64,000 nt of DNA, taken from NCBI GenBank assembly GCA_021234155.1, contig JAJEKV010000059.1:4466571-4530570 (forward strand), given 5' to 3'. The notes below the pieces were generated by a model, which made no database searches, was not told the DNA's origin, and saw only the letters and a list, made by a program, of their open reading frames with translations. The stretch's first letter is position 1; each line of letters opens with the position of its first letter. The translations under genes and the position numbers were made by a program. This document shows positions 48,558 to 59,616 of the stretch, in pieces. Source of the stretch: Isoetes taiwanensis. Taxonomy: Eukaryota > Streptophyta > Lycopodiopsida > Isoetales > Isoetaceae.

Positions 48558-50089
48558 ATGGCCTTGACTTCTCTGCTGCGCAAAGCATGGCTGCAGTCTC
48601 AGATCTCAAACGATTCTGGATCAATGTTGCGGCAAGATAGCCAAAAGCTTGCTACTATAGCGTCTGTGTTAATGAACGAGGATGTCCCACAGCAGAGCCT
48701 TTCTCAAGAGGACGAGGAATCATGCAATCAAATTTTTTTGGAGCTTCAAGAGCTTGTCTGCACAGATCAACTTTCATTTTTTGAAACAGCAGGTCAGAAA
48801 AAATTTCGTATTACTTCTTCATATTCCGATCACTCTTTAGCATTTATAAACTCTGTACAGACTTGCGACCTAAATGGTCCAGCTTATGGCACCATACGTG
48901 ATGGCCCTTTTGAGGAAGATAGAAATCCTCATGCCTTAGATTGTAAACAGTCAATATGCGAACTAGGTCTGCCAAATATGGAGCTTATAGAGATGTTAGT
49001 AGGCTGTGCAAGATTGATGTCTGTTGGGCATGTGCAAGAGGCTAAGTCCATAATTAAGATATTAATCCAACGTGCTTCTCCAACTGGAAATGTTACACAG
49101 CGCCTAGTCTCGGCCTTTGTTGAGCCCTTAGTTGCACGCCTTCATGGAAACTGTGTTCAAGAACATGTTAATTTTTCGTTAGAACAAGCGCTCAACATTT
49201 TCAGATCCCTCGTGACGGCCACCCCTCATGTGAGAGTGGCTTTTTTCTTTGCCAATCAAAACATCCTGAAAGCTTGTGATGGCTTCAACAGTGTACATAT
49301 TGTGGACTATGGATCTTATTTTAGCTATGGCTTTCAATGGCCAGCTCTCATCTGTGCTTTGGCCTCTCGCCCATGTGGTCCCCCTCAGTTGCGCATTAGT
49401 CTTATAGACCATCCCTTTCATGGATCTGCTAAGAAAACTTTGGAGGACATAAGCATGAGATTAACTAAATATGCAAAATCCAAGCATGTCAATCTTAGAG
49501 TCCATGCCATTGCAGAAAAATGGGAAAATATAGGACCAAGTGATCTGAATTTGCATGAAGGAGATATGTTAATAATAAATTCATTTGAAAGGCTGCAGTG
49601 CTTGGCTGAAGAGAGCCTGATCTTAGAGAGTCCGAGAAAGCAGGGTAAAAAAGAGTGGCTGGCATGAAACCTAAGCTATTCACAACAGTATTTTTCAACA
49701 TGGGGGGTACTGCGCCTTTTTTCTTGAACAGATTAGTGGACATATTACCATTTTTTGCCTCCATGTTTGATATGATGGACAATTGCATGGAGGATGGAAT
49801 AGCAAAGCAAATGGCAGAACAGTTTAGACTTGGCAGTAAAATTGCAAATGCTGTCGCATGTGAGGGATTAGAGAGGACTGAGAGGCCTGAGACATACAAA
49901 CGCTGGCATTCTCGTTTTGCAAGTGAAGGGCTTCAACTGTTGCCCTTAGACCTTAACCTTTTGAGAAGATGCGAGGATATTGTGGCCTCATATCAGAAGC
50001 CCTTTTTCATAGGAACGGACCAGGATTGGCTCCTTCTTGGCTGGAAAGGTCATGTTACACATGGTTTATCAGCATGGACTACTTCTTAG
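48558..50089 (+). CDS. GRAS-family regulator (LISCL/SCL9-14-like), single exon, one frameshift
   Basis: The first frame (48558-49669 including stop) gives 369 residues. The second (from 49655) gives the C-terminus, for a total of about 510. GRAS parts in order: LHRI with ELIEMLVGCARLMSVGHVQE (about 142-161); the VHIID box as VHIVD (246-250), followed by FQWPALICALA; a PFYRE-like region with LRISLIDHP; then in frame two KLFTTVFFNM, APFFLNRL, RPETYKRWHSRF and a SAW end LLLGWKGH...LSAW. GRAS proteins are plant nuclear co-regulators. PETYKRW and the W-K-G-H end fit the LISCL group. The break is in an A-run at 49647-49652: one more A restores the frame. The lack of introns is normal for the family. 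The acidic, Gln-rich N-terminus is short compared with SCL14 (about 700). The gene may be real with a consensus error, or a young pseudogene. Confidence 0.85.
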
Positions 50090-50587
50090 CCTATTAACTA
50101 TGATAACTACATTTCATCAACTATTCTTCTCCTGAAATCCAACTGTTAGTTCAGCCATTCAAGATGTATAGGTAAGCGAGAGTTGTAACAATTGCAACGT
50201 ATTTAGACATTATATGCAATATACTGAGTGTAGCATTGTGTATATATGTTCTCACATATGTACTAGGCAGAAAGATGCAATAGAAGACTCCAACTAGTTC
50301 TTTCTTGACAGTCCCAACATGTTTATCTTCTCTTTAGAATTTCTGGTATTTAGAAGTTGACACTTGACACAGGTCATTGGCAAAGAAGCTGTATTTAAAA
50401 TTTGGCATTTAACATACAAACTGCACTAAACATACTACATATTGTACATGTTGAATGTCTGTTTTCTTTGTAAATTTCTAAATCGTATATTCTTGGCAAC
50501 ATGCCAATCTAGATTAACTTAATCAATCTGGGCTGAGCTTGAAGCTGCCTTATCTACTATATAAAGCAAGTTGGATTTCTTGCTTAG

Positions 50588-50782
50588 TTAAATCGTTGCC
50601 ACTATTGACATTCTTTCCTTCATTGTGGTACCATTCCTACTGCCATAGGAGGTGTGCAAGTTGGCCAATAAGACATAGAATCCAGCATCCACAGGGTCCA
50701 ATTCAAAAGCTTGTTCTGCAGCATGGGTTGCTCGAAAACCTAGCAAAGAGATCCATGTTATGGCTGTAGGGTAAAAGATCAT
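50588..50782 (-). pseudogene. PPR protein fragment (E-motif region)
   Basis: The minus frame reads SLLGFRATHAAEQAFELDPV, then DAGFYVLLANLHTSYGSRN and TMKERM. This matches the last PPR plus E motif of PLS-class organelle RNA-editing PPR proteins (xxLLGACRxH..A...LEL.P...G.YVLLSNLY...GRW). No upstream PPR array is present, so it is a scrap. It lies about 500 bp after the GRAS stop on the opposite strand. Confidence 0.7.
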
Positions 50783-50789
50783 ATTGTTA

Positions 50790-51740
50790 AGTATTGCCTT
50801 ACTTCCTCTAGATATCGAGCCCTTCCCAAAAGGTCAATAATGCAATTCTAATACTCCATAGTTAGTGTCCTGCTATGTTCTTTAAATGATAAGAAACATT
50901 TAGATTCTAGGTTCACAAGACTGGTATGACTACATGCAGAAAAAATGCTCATAAAAGTGACTACTATCTGCATTTGTCTATATATTTGGAAGGCCACATT
51001 AGACAGACTCTATTGAGCCACGATTCCACTTCCCATACGTGACCTTTCACCACTTATTCTCCTGGACAGAATGACATCTGATTCAACATCTTCAATAAGC
51101 AAAGCTATTCACAGTTCTGACTAGAGCCAAGGGTAAAGAACCTGGTGGCTAGAAGTATCAAAAGGTGTCATGCACATTTATACACGAGACTCCTGCAGTT
51201 TCTGGCCAAAAGCAGTATGTTGATAGAATCATATATAAATTGTTAATGCTTTTATGTACCATCATAAGTGTAGAGATCTGAATAAGACAATATGCAACCA
51301 AGCAGCTGAAAATAGATATACAATTTTTGTGAAATAAGGGCTAGCTATCTTGATCTCCCCATTTTTCAAGTGCCAAGTTAAAGTCTTCCATTCAACTTCA
51401 GTTATGCCAAGAATGCCTTGAAGCAGATCCATTAAAGTATCTTGTACAACCAAGAAAATTGACCATGCAGAGAAATGTCATGATATTTCATAGCGTTAAA
51501 ATACCAGCATGGTTGCACTGGAACATCGGATCAGAACAAAATGAAATGAAAAAGTCAGGAAAAAGCAACGCAACACGCATGCATGCGGATCAGACCCCTT
51601 CCGAATCAATTTTTTTCCCACTAACGACCAAATTTAACCAAATTTAGCTTGCCTTCAATCTTTCCTAAATCTTCCTATCCGTGCCTTATTCCTTCTCATT
51701 TTCTTCCTTCTTTGCCCAAGCCAGCTCCTTCTCAGATCAA
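50790..51740. other. No gene seen
   Basis: AT-rich and without a supported frame. The left boundary of the hAT element that follows may lie in 51590-51750 but was not identified. Confidence 0.4.
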
Positions 51741-51757
51741 TTCCAAGGTTGAACAAG

Positions 51758-52345
51758 ATGGGAAAAGAGCTTAAGGAGCACACCAATATTCTTGGCAGGT
51801 CTACAGCAGGCACAAAATGGCAGTGTAACTACTGTGGGAAGGTGGAGACTTCAAATCTCACCAGATTGAAGGAGCATATGCATGGAGATGCTACAAAAAT
51901 AAGAAGGGACGTTGCTTCGTAATTCCTAAAGATATTGTCAAGAAAATACATGAAAAGATAGGATCATCTTCCTCAATTCAAGATGCTGAAGCATCAGCAG
52001 AAAACACAAATCTTGTAAAATAAGATCCTGCTAATAGAGATGATAGAGATTTTGCTGGCAGAGATATGATAGTTAAAGAGCATCTTTCTAAAAAGATGAA
52101 ACAAGGGAAATTAACTAAAGCAAGCTGGATGAATGCATAAGAAATATGCGAGGTATATGAGTTTTGGACTGTTATTGGACTGTTAGTCCTACTGTTATGT
52201 TAATTTCTGCCTCATATGTGATGATAAACCTTTACTAGTAGATAATTTGTTTTCGTTGTGTTACTGTTTCGATACATGTTCCATTCCTCTCTTTGTTCCG
52301 TTTCGTTCCAAATGCATAGGAACATGTTCCAGTGCAACCATGAGT
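51758..52345 (+). mobile_element. hAT-type transposase N-terminus (BED zinc finger) with element right end
   Basis: From an ATG at 51758 the frame codes MGKELKEHTNILGRSTAGTK, then WQCNYCGKVETSNLTRLKEH MHGDA. This is a BED-type finger (W.C.YC...(S/N)LxRLKxH). A one-base slip near 51890 leads to NKKGRCFVIPKDIVKKIHEK, which has the expected Cys and the helix that follows the finger in hAT transposases. The frame then decays within 250 bp, and the catalytic core is missing. About 52250-52345 is rich in GTTCC/GGAAC and ends TTCCAGTGCAACCATGAGTAC, resembling a hAT subterminal region and end. It is therefore an internally deleted element. Confidence 0.6.
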
Positions 52346-52359
52346 ACTAGCGACGTCCA

Positions 52360-54760
52360 TCCACTAGATTAGCATAAATACACAACCAAGAAAGTTAACC
52401 ATGCAGTTCAGCAGTGTGTAAGATTTGGAAAGACTTGGAAAGACATTTGATAAATTTTAAAATACTAACCTTCATCCACTAGACCAGCACAACTACATGC
52501 AATTAAAATCTTCCTTGGGTTTTGTATTATCCTTAGAAGTACAAGAAATGTATCATGACGAACATCTATTTGGTTCCAAACTTGCAAGATTGAACCCACT
52601 ATTACCACCCGTCATTTATTAATGCAATGCCTTGGATTTACAATGGTGTGAGACACACGTGGTAAGGAATGCACGGGAGGAGATTGCGTCTTTGATAGGA
52701 AATGGTCACTTCCAAGTTTTTCTATGACATAAATGATTGAATTAAATTTAGTGTTCGACATCCAAACAACCCACTACTTGCTTTTGTGTTTTACATAATT
52801 CTATGTTTTTGTGGACACTTTTATACAACCTCTTTCCCTTGGAAGATAGCACATCTTGGGTTTAGATGGACACCCTAAAAAGCCAATGTATCGCTACCAA
52901 TATATATAATGTTTCAGGTACTACAATGACCTTCACAATATAATCCAAAATTTTAGCTCACTGGAATGGAGTTTGTCAGTGGCCATGAGCAATAGTTGGG
53001 CCTTTGCCTTGCATAGTTATGCACAACTTCCGCAACCTTTGTTTCATAGAGCAAATGAATTCAATTCATCTAACAAAAAGATTCTATCTAGATGAATTTG
53101 TACCCCTTCCGTGTTTTCGAGATGAATTAAAAACATCAAAGACATGCCAATCGAACTGAACAATTATCAAATGGGGTGTGACAAATGCAATGAGGATCCA
53201 ACAAGGTACAAAATGAAAAAATGAAAACGTTATTATATTTCCATGGAATACTCCATGTACATATCTCACTCGTTGAACTGAAGAACTTAGAAGTATGGCA
53301 AAAATAAGCTTAGATATGGCAAAAAAATGAAGCATAGAAACTGGACAAATCTCATATTAAATACAGGGAGGAGGGGGAGGGGGGGAGGGGTTCACTTTCA
53401 TATATTTCAGTTCCAACGCCAACTACATTTGTCACCTAATATATTGGCTTATTTAATTGAAGTATTATGTATACGGTGGTGGGTTTGAACCAAAATTTTC
53501 AAAAGTTTGATCCAGCTGCATTTGGTTTGTGAATCCACATTACAATCATGCATGTACTTTCTTAGCTCGCAAAAAAATGTTTCTATGATCCATTTATACT
53601 GGTTCCATCTTTGGACTGAGCATCGACCATCATATTATAACTCAAAGATGAGTAACTAGCATGATCAATAGCCAAAAAATCAAATGCCCTTAGAACTGCA
53701 TCCTTCGCCTTCTTTTACAAAAATTGAAGTTGTCAGTTAGTTATCTGTACTTGAGATGGGCATATGTATATGTGTCATTGAGCTTCGATACTGTTGTTGA
53801 ATGAGGAAACAAAAAAAGATTGCGATTTTACAAAGTTAGTGGCTAAGGGGTGATGCCAAAGAGCTAAAGTAAAAAATAAAAATATTCTATATGTATTTTG
53901 GACTAGATTTATAGAGGTCGTCCTTGTCCTCAAAGGAAAAAATTGTGGCTGCATGTAGCAATACATCCAAAGGACTCCACCAAACCCATCAAGTACCCAT
54001 AAAGCTTGAATGACACATGAAGCTTGAATGACACATCTGAAGTTAAAGTTAATCAAATTGATTGTCTTTCTAACAAAAAACATAGACTCCTCCTAAGCAT
54101 ATCAATGCCCTTAATTCTATGTTTTTGCCCACCTTATTGGTCCATGGTATTTTGTCCCTTGCAAAACAATATTTGTGTGCATTTGTCAAAGACAATCTAC
54201 TCCATTGTTCCAACCATTGTTCATGCCGGGAGATGAGGATATGGTACCCGATCCAATGCTAGATTGTTCCAAGCAATGCCTTTTCTCTCCTAGAAGAGTA
54301 TGTACTCTAGGGTGACCTAGATGGGGAGTTGAAATTTCTGATCAAAGACCTCTCTCGAGTACAAAGCTTCACTTTCTTTTGGTTTTCGAAAAGAAGAGAT
54401 TTCAACTTCCATAGCCCAATGGCCACGATAACAATGCATCTTGTCAAATTAGATATATTATATCCCAAAAGAGAACTTGACCCTAAACCGAGTCCAATCA
54501 TGTCACTTGAGATGGCTAACGGTAAGAAATCAATGAAGAATCCGTAAAGGGATTTGAGATTTCAAAATCAATGGTCTATATCGGTGGGCACACACTATGT
54601 AAACAAAGAGAATCTACTACACTTTCGTGAGTTCCCATGACATGTTTAGACCATGTTATATGCATCATCATGCATTGCTTAGTTACAAAATGGGTTGCAT
54701 TATCCGAACTTGATTGAGAAGCAAGCTTTTTCTGAAATATCTAAGCACTTGAGTTGCACT
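52360..54760. other. No gene seen
   Basis: Only short frames (up to about 100 codons) without recognised domains. It contains the G-rich run listed separately. Confidence 0.45.
53366..53390 (+). other. G-quadruplex-forming G-run
   Basis: Four G-tracts of 3-7 G are separated by 1-4 bases (GGGAGGA, GGGGGA, then two more tracts). This satisfies the usual G4 pattern in an otherwise AT-rich area. No gene is close enough to suggest a promoter role. Confidence 0.7.
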
Positions 54761-54763
54761 TGA

Positions 54764-55310
54764 TTAAAGTTTCCACAAAAAACATGTATCTACCTTTGTG
54801 TTTCCCTCCGGAATATCTACAACATAAGACTCAATGGCGGTGTTCCTAAACTTCCTCTTGATCTGCGGCGTAATGGACCAATAATCCCGCATCAACACAA
54901 TAACATAAGCAGATGAATCGAAGAAAACCCCAAAGAAGAATGACACATGTTTTAAATTGACCAATCCCGCAATGGTAGAAAAGACAATCAAGAACCACTC
55001 TCAAGGAAAGAACAAAATAATGCAAAGCAAGTAAATACCCAAGTGCTAAGGCTCTTGACAATTGAAGAAGAAATCCAAGAAGGGGAGACACCAGAATAGC
55101 AATAGTGTTACCCAGGAAATACTTCATGCTATCCCGTTGGGAAGGCCCTCGAAGAGGATCATTTTTCCATGTTTTTCCGGCAATGGGAAGATGAAATGCC
55201 GATAAAGGACCCTTCAAAATTTGACTAAAGCTTGTCATCGCACCCTGTGCCAAAAAGACTTGGCCGAGATAACAAACATAAACCATATGCAAATGTCGAG
55301 GGAATGCCAT
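54764..55310 (-). pseudogene. Unrecognised multi-pass membrane-protein-like ORF, frameshifted
   Basis: The 154-codon minus frame from 55310 reads MAFPRHLHMVYVCYLGQVFL, later GPSQRDSMKYFLGNTIAILV and SPLLGFLLQLSRALALGYLL, with at least three hydrophobic segments. Near 54990 a frame change leads to LVNLKHVSFFFGVFFDSSAY, VIVLMRDYWSITPQIKRKF and RNTAIESYVVDIPEGNTK (54764-54991), which looks like the natural continuation: a helix, then a soluble tail. The combined product would be about 170-180 residues. I do not recognise the family. Upstream on the same strand, 55980-55535 holds further protein-like stretches (PGNIHFTGAAIPAVEFARCG; GMAAFSMNQPFLRSPSHFGF). Confidence 0.4.
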
Positions 55311-55534
55311 CTTGTTCCAACGTCCTAAACGTTTTTTTTCGTCTAGGTAGGATCAATGCATGAAAACTTTCGATTCAAGCAAATAAATATTGTAAAAAGC
55401 ATGAAATAGCACATAATCTCTTCTTAGTGAGGATGAAGCACAAATGCAGATATCTTCAAAAAAAATACGGCAACCAACTGAATGGACTTAGTTACACGGT
55501 CCAAATACCTTGAAATAATCATCGATAAACCTTT

Positions 55535-56790
55535 TCAAGCCCTTTGCATGCCACGAATTTTCGAGAACTCCGTATTCTTTGCAAGGAAGTGACCGGCATT
55601 CGTGAAGTTGAAGCCAAAATGCGAGGGACTACGTAAAAAAGGCTGATTCATACTGAATGCCGCCATACCAAGACTGTAGGTAAGAACATTCTTTCTTACC
55701 TGCATGAGCGGGAAGAAAAGCAAGGCGCAAGAAGCAAACTTACATTCCGAAGCTCCAGCAATGGCATTGCCGTCTCATTTCGATGCACAAATCTCTGATT
55801 CTGGTGCACAATTTTTATCTCTACCTAAATCGCATCCTTTGCTTCAAAACAAAGCTTTTTGAAGAATCTCCCGCTTGCTTCAAAGCAAAGCTTTCCTCCC
55901 AAAATCCACACCTTGCAAACTCGACGGCTGGGATCGCTGCTCCGGTGAAATGAATATTTCCAGGCATCGTTGTAGCACAATCATACATGTTTAGATATAT
56001 ACCTAAGATGCATCTAAGCATACATGAAACTAATTTATTTTTTTACAAGGACTCTAAAGGTCATTTACATGCCTTTTAGATCCTTACAAAGGTTTGGCTA
56101 ACATTTTATGTTAACATTATCTTACTTATCTCAATATCAAGATATCTACACAAGTCAAAACTTCATTAACATTTAACTTATCTCAACGAGACATTTTTGA
56201 AGCTTACAACACATTTTCCCATGTGGACTGCCCCTAAATGCATGCCACAATGATGTACTTTTAGTTTATAAAATTTATGTGGGTTTAAGGGATCCACATC
56301 AATGAACAACAAATCTTTGGGAAGTCTTACTGACCTCTACGTTGAAATTGAAAATTTCACGTTATCGCGGAATTTTTGTAGGAACTGCTTCCTTTAGAAA
56401 AAATGTCGGAGTAGGAAACCTATCTTGCAGCATTTTATTAGCAGGAAATTTACCGGCTACCATTAGAATTTTTAGGAATTTCTCTCTCTTACTTTATCAT
56501 TATTATATATTACAAGAAACTTATCGCGGCGGCCTTGGCCGCGAACGTTTCTCTTCCCCAACTCGTCTATACATGCTAGAACATGCAATTTGAACTCGTG
56601 ATTTTGTTTTATACTGTGTTGTGGCCATGGGGGCGATTTATAGGGCTCAAACTACAGAGGTTAGAATTCCCCATGCTCAAACACAGTTCAATTTTTGTAT
56701 GTTCGGAACTTAGATTCTTTTGATTTAATACAAAACATCTTTCGATCTTTCGTAACGAATATTGAAGATAATAACTAGAAAAATGCACAC
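55535..56790. other. No further supported gene
   Basis: Apart from the minus-strand stretches mentioned under the membrane-like ORF, only short frames occur. A TTTGAAGCAAG-type motif is repeated at 55837-55890 (TTCAAAACAAAGCTTTT and TTCAAAGCAAAGCTTT). Confidence 0.35.
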
Positions 56791-56941
56791 AATTCTAAGC
56801 AGGCAATGATGAATCGCTTCTGTGAACAGATTAACTACTGCAAAAGAAAAAATGGTATATCCAAGTTTCCTGTCTTGCCTGCATGCACACGAAAAAAAGC
56901 AGACAAATTTTCTTGAGGAAAAATCTCAGATGCAAATACCT

Positions 56942-57011
56942 GCAGCCCTGGCTTCCGGATTTACCACCGGACCAGAATCCGCAGCCCTGGCTTCCGGATT
57001 TACCACCGGAT
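56942..57011. repeat. Tandem pair, unit about 39 bp
   Basis: GCAGCCCTGGCTTCCGGATT followed by TACCACCGGA occurs twice with CCAGAATCC between. It sits in short open frames on both strands that are not recognised. Confidence 0.9.
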
Positions 57012-57079
57012 GTGTGGCAAAGGCATTCAGACGACAACTGCCTCCAGCCCATTTTCTTGACCTATTTCTTATTTTCTAA

Positions 57080-57780
57080 GTGATTTGTTGAAGTTTGAAG
57101 TAGAAGTCCATCGCCATAGCCATAGTCTTAAGTTTGCCTTGGATGCGTTGACCAAGTATTTTGGGGGCATTGCGAGAAAGCAACACTTTGCTGGCATAAT
57201 CTCATATGTTTAGATCAAGGAATGGTGGTATATCAAAGAATTGTCAAAGTAAAATAAGATGGCTATATTTTAGCAGAAGAATCTGTGAGTCTGGAGCTTG
57301 TTGCAGAGGTATGAAATTGTTGCTTCTGTTCTTCCTTTGCCTGGCCAGCAGAATAAGAATGAAAGCATTAAAAGTAAGACAGAATTATATATGCTTCTTG
57401 ATTTAATTGAAGGATGCCAACTAAAGCTAGCCTCCAGAGATTCCTCTTTGATACTCCTCTTTGATACTGGCTTACCATTTTCGAGATTTACAGCCTTGCC
57501 TTGCCTTCATCTATCGCTGTTCTTGCCATACCTGCAAACAAAGAGCCAAGATTAAGAAAAAATAATAATTTTATTTGATCTTATGCTAAATCTGTCATTT
57601 CATTTCCTACCATTATGTGCTCTTGCATCTGCCAAGATAGATCCCAGCATTTATATTTTGCCATTCTTTATCTGATGGAATGCCGACCTTGCCCTTAACA
57701 CAGAAAAGCTGTTTTGTGCCTATGCTTTGCCATAACACATTGATGACATTTTCCTTTTTCCTGAATTTATCTGAACATAT
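57080..57780. other. No gene seen
   Basis: AT-rich, with short frames only. Confidence 0.4.
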
Positions 57781-57784
57781 CTGG

Positions 57785-58262
57785 ACGCCCGTATATAGAG
57801 TCCGGGATGTGGTATTTCTGGACTTTTTTTGTGGTGTTTCCAGCCATCCGATATCAGCCAAGTGGTATTTCCGGCCAAAAAAGTGGTGTTTCTGGCCAAA
57901 AAAGTGGTGTTTCTGGCCAAAAATATGGTATTTCTGGCCAAAAAGTGATATTTCTGGCCAAAAACCAAGTGCAAAACTGCGCGGCAGAGTCAAAATCTTT
58001 GGCCGGATCCTTCTTGCAGCTCCCTGGACGGCTTGAAATGCTTCAAAAGCCCTTCCAATCACTTTGTCTTCCTCTTTAACACTAGTTTGATGAAGAGAGG
58101 AAGTGATTTGAGCTCAGATAGAGCCGGATCAAGCAAAATATGACCTAAAACAGTTGATTCTGGGCTTAAAACTGTGAAGTGCACAGTGGCTGATAACGGG
58201 TGGCCGGAAACACCACAAAAAAAGTCCAGAAATACCACATCCCGGACTCTAAATACGGCGGT
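57785..58262. mobile_element. Foldback element with internal 21 bp tandem repeat
   Basis: The left arm (about 57787-57870) and right arm (about 58185-58262) are inverted copies: AGAGTCCGGGATGTGGTATT, TCTGGACTTTTTTTGTGGTG, then TTTCC(A/G)GCCA(T/C)CCG and ATCAGCCA. Next to the left arm, a 21 bp unit (GGTGTTTCTGGCCAAAAAAGT) is repeated about five times with small changes up to 57965. The unit resembles part of the arm, so it may have arisen from it. No transposase was seen. Confidence 0.8.
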
Positions 58263-58721
58263 CCAACATATCTCATCCAATCGGCCCTTTACTGTAAAGC
58301 CTGTTCTTATCATGATACAGACTTGAAAGAAGCCAATCTCTACGCAAAATCCAGATCTATTCAGGAATTGTTGCCTGAGCCACCAAATCCGACCATTGCT
58401 CTGCCATAAATTATAAAACAAAGAAGAAATTAAGCAAAGACTTGCAACCCTAATCCTTCTGAGCAAAAATCCGATTTAGGCTGGCTGGAATTGAGTCCCA
58501 GATCTGCCATGCCATAAAAATCAGAGAAGTGAAGTCTGAATCGTTCTGCCATAGCCTTGGATTTTTTGCAGAACCCGTCCTCTGTGAAGAACGACCTTGG
58601 GGAAAAGAAAATCAGAGAAGGCCGTAACCAAGAGGAGGGATTGGCAATTTGCCCAATCGTGATCATCTGGAGGGAGTCGATTTCTGCCTTGGCCGCTGCC
58701 ATTTTTGCATAGCCCAAACCG

Positions 58722-58850
58722 TTCTTTGCATAGTTCTTCCTTCCTTTTGGTAAAACTGTGGGGCTTGTTGTTTGAATCCTCTGGAGTAGAAAAATGGCCT
58801 CTTCCGGTAGGCTTGCCCTTGAACTTGCCACGACCTGCGCCCTTGCCCAT
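58722..58850 (-). pseudogene. HASPP28/PDAP1-like N-terminal exon fragment
   Basis: The minus strand from an ATG at 58848-58850 codes MGKGAGRGKFKGKPTGRGHF, then STPEDSNNKPHSFTKRKEEL CKE. The GRGKFKGKPTG.R.FSTPE start is characteristic of the 28 kDa heat- and acid-stable phosphoprotein family (PDAP1 in animals, a conserved small basic protein in plants), and RPRSFK-like residues are expected where KPHSFT stands. The acidic middle and the NPNLVK...ELSRREREE core are absent downstream. It is a captured first exon or a dead copy. The longer minus frames overlapping it (146 and 133 codons) are shadows. Confidence 0.65.
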
Positions 58851-59170
58851 GGCCGAATGTTTGAACAGCATGCAGTGGTGGTAAATTGCGGCTAACCTGG
58901 GAGCGATCTTGGGCTTGGCCGCACCTCCTGGTGAAGCCCTCCTGCGCCATTGAATTGATCCCCGTTTTCTCGTCAAACTTTGCCGGCCGAGCCATATCTA
59001 AGACCACTACCAGCATCGGAGTTTTATCTGCCATAGCCAGAGCAGAGCACAAGCAGAGCACGAAACAGAGGAAAAGGCCGTGCAAGAATATTGGGTCACT
59101 CACTGTATACTTCTAGCCGCAATAAATGCACCATAAGTGCATATCATAAATGCCACAATAATTGCACAAG

Positions 59171-59398
59171 ATTGTTTATTGTTTGCATGTACGTGTCACC
59201 ACCATAATGCCTCAAACAAAATAACATCGTCTTCATCAAGTTCCAAGATTGTTTATTATTTGCATATACGTGTCACCACCATAATGCCTCAAACAAAATA
59301 ACATCAAATAAATACCCTCAAACTTTATTGTTTGCATATACGTGTCACCACCATAATGCATCAAACAAAATAACATCAAATAAATAGCCTCAAACAGA
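59171..59398. repeat. Tandem repeat, three units of about 75 bp
   Basis: ATTGTTTGCATATACGTGTC followed by ACCACCATAATGC(C/A)TCAA and ACAAAATAACATC occurs three times (about 59176, 59253 and 59326), with AAATAAATA(C/G)CCTCAAAC between later units. Confidence 0.9.
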
Positions 59399-59616
59399 AA
59401 AGCAAACTGAATTATATATGAGTTGATATATATAAATATCATGTAATTCTATATTTTGTGCTTTTATTGGAAAAATCGTACTCCACAATTTTTCACAAGA
59501 TGGAAAATTGAGATACGATTTCTGTTTGTAGGAATCTTTTGCAATTATGGACGGAGGCGGCGGGGAGGAGGGAAAATCGTTCCCTGCTTCTTGTTTTTTG
59601 GCATCACAAAGTGAAA

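Noticed and set aside
57862-57965. CRISPR array
   Set aside because: The 21 bp repeats are contiguous without spacers, in plant DNA.
58059-59103. Overlapping minus-strand frames of 133-151 codons
   Set aside because: Only the segment from 58850 to about 58722 matches a family (HASPP28). The rest are shadow frames or come from the foldback arms.
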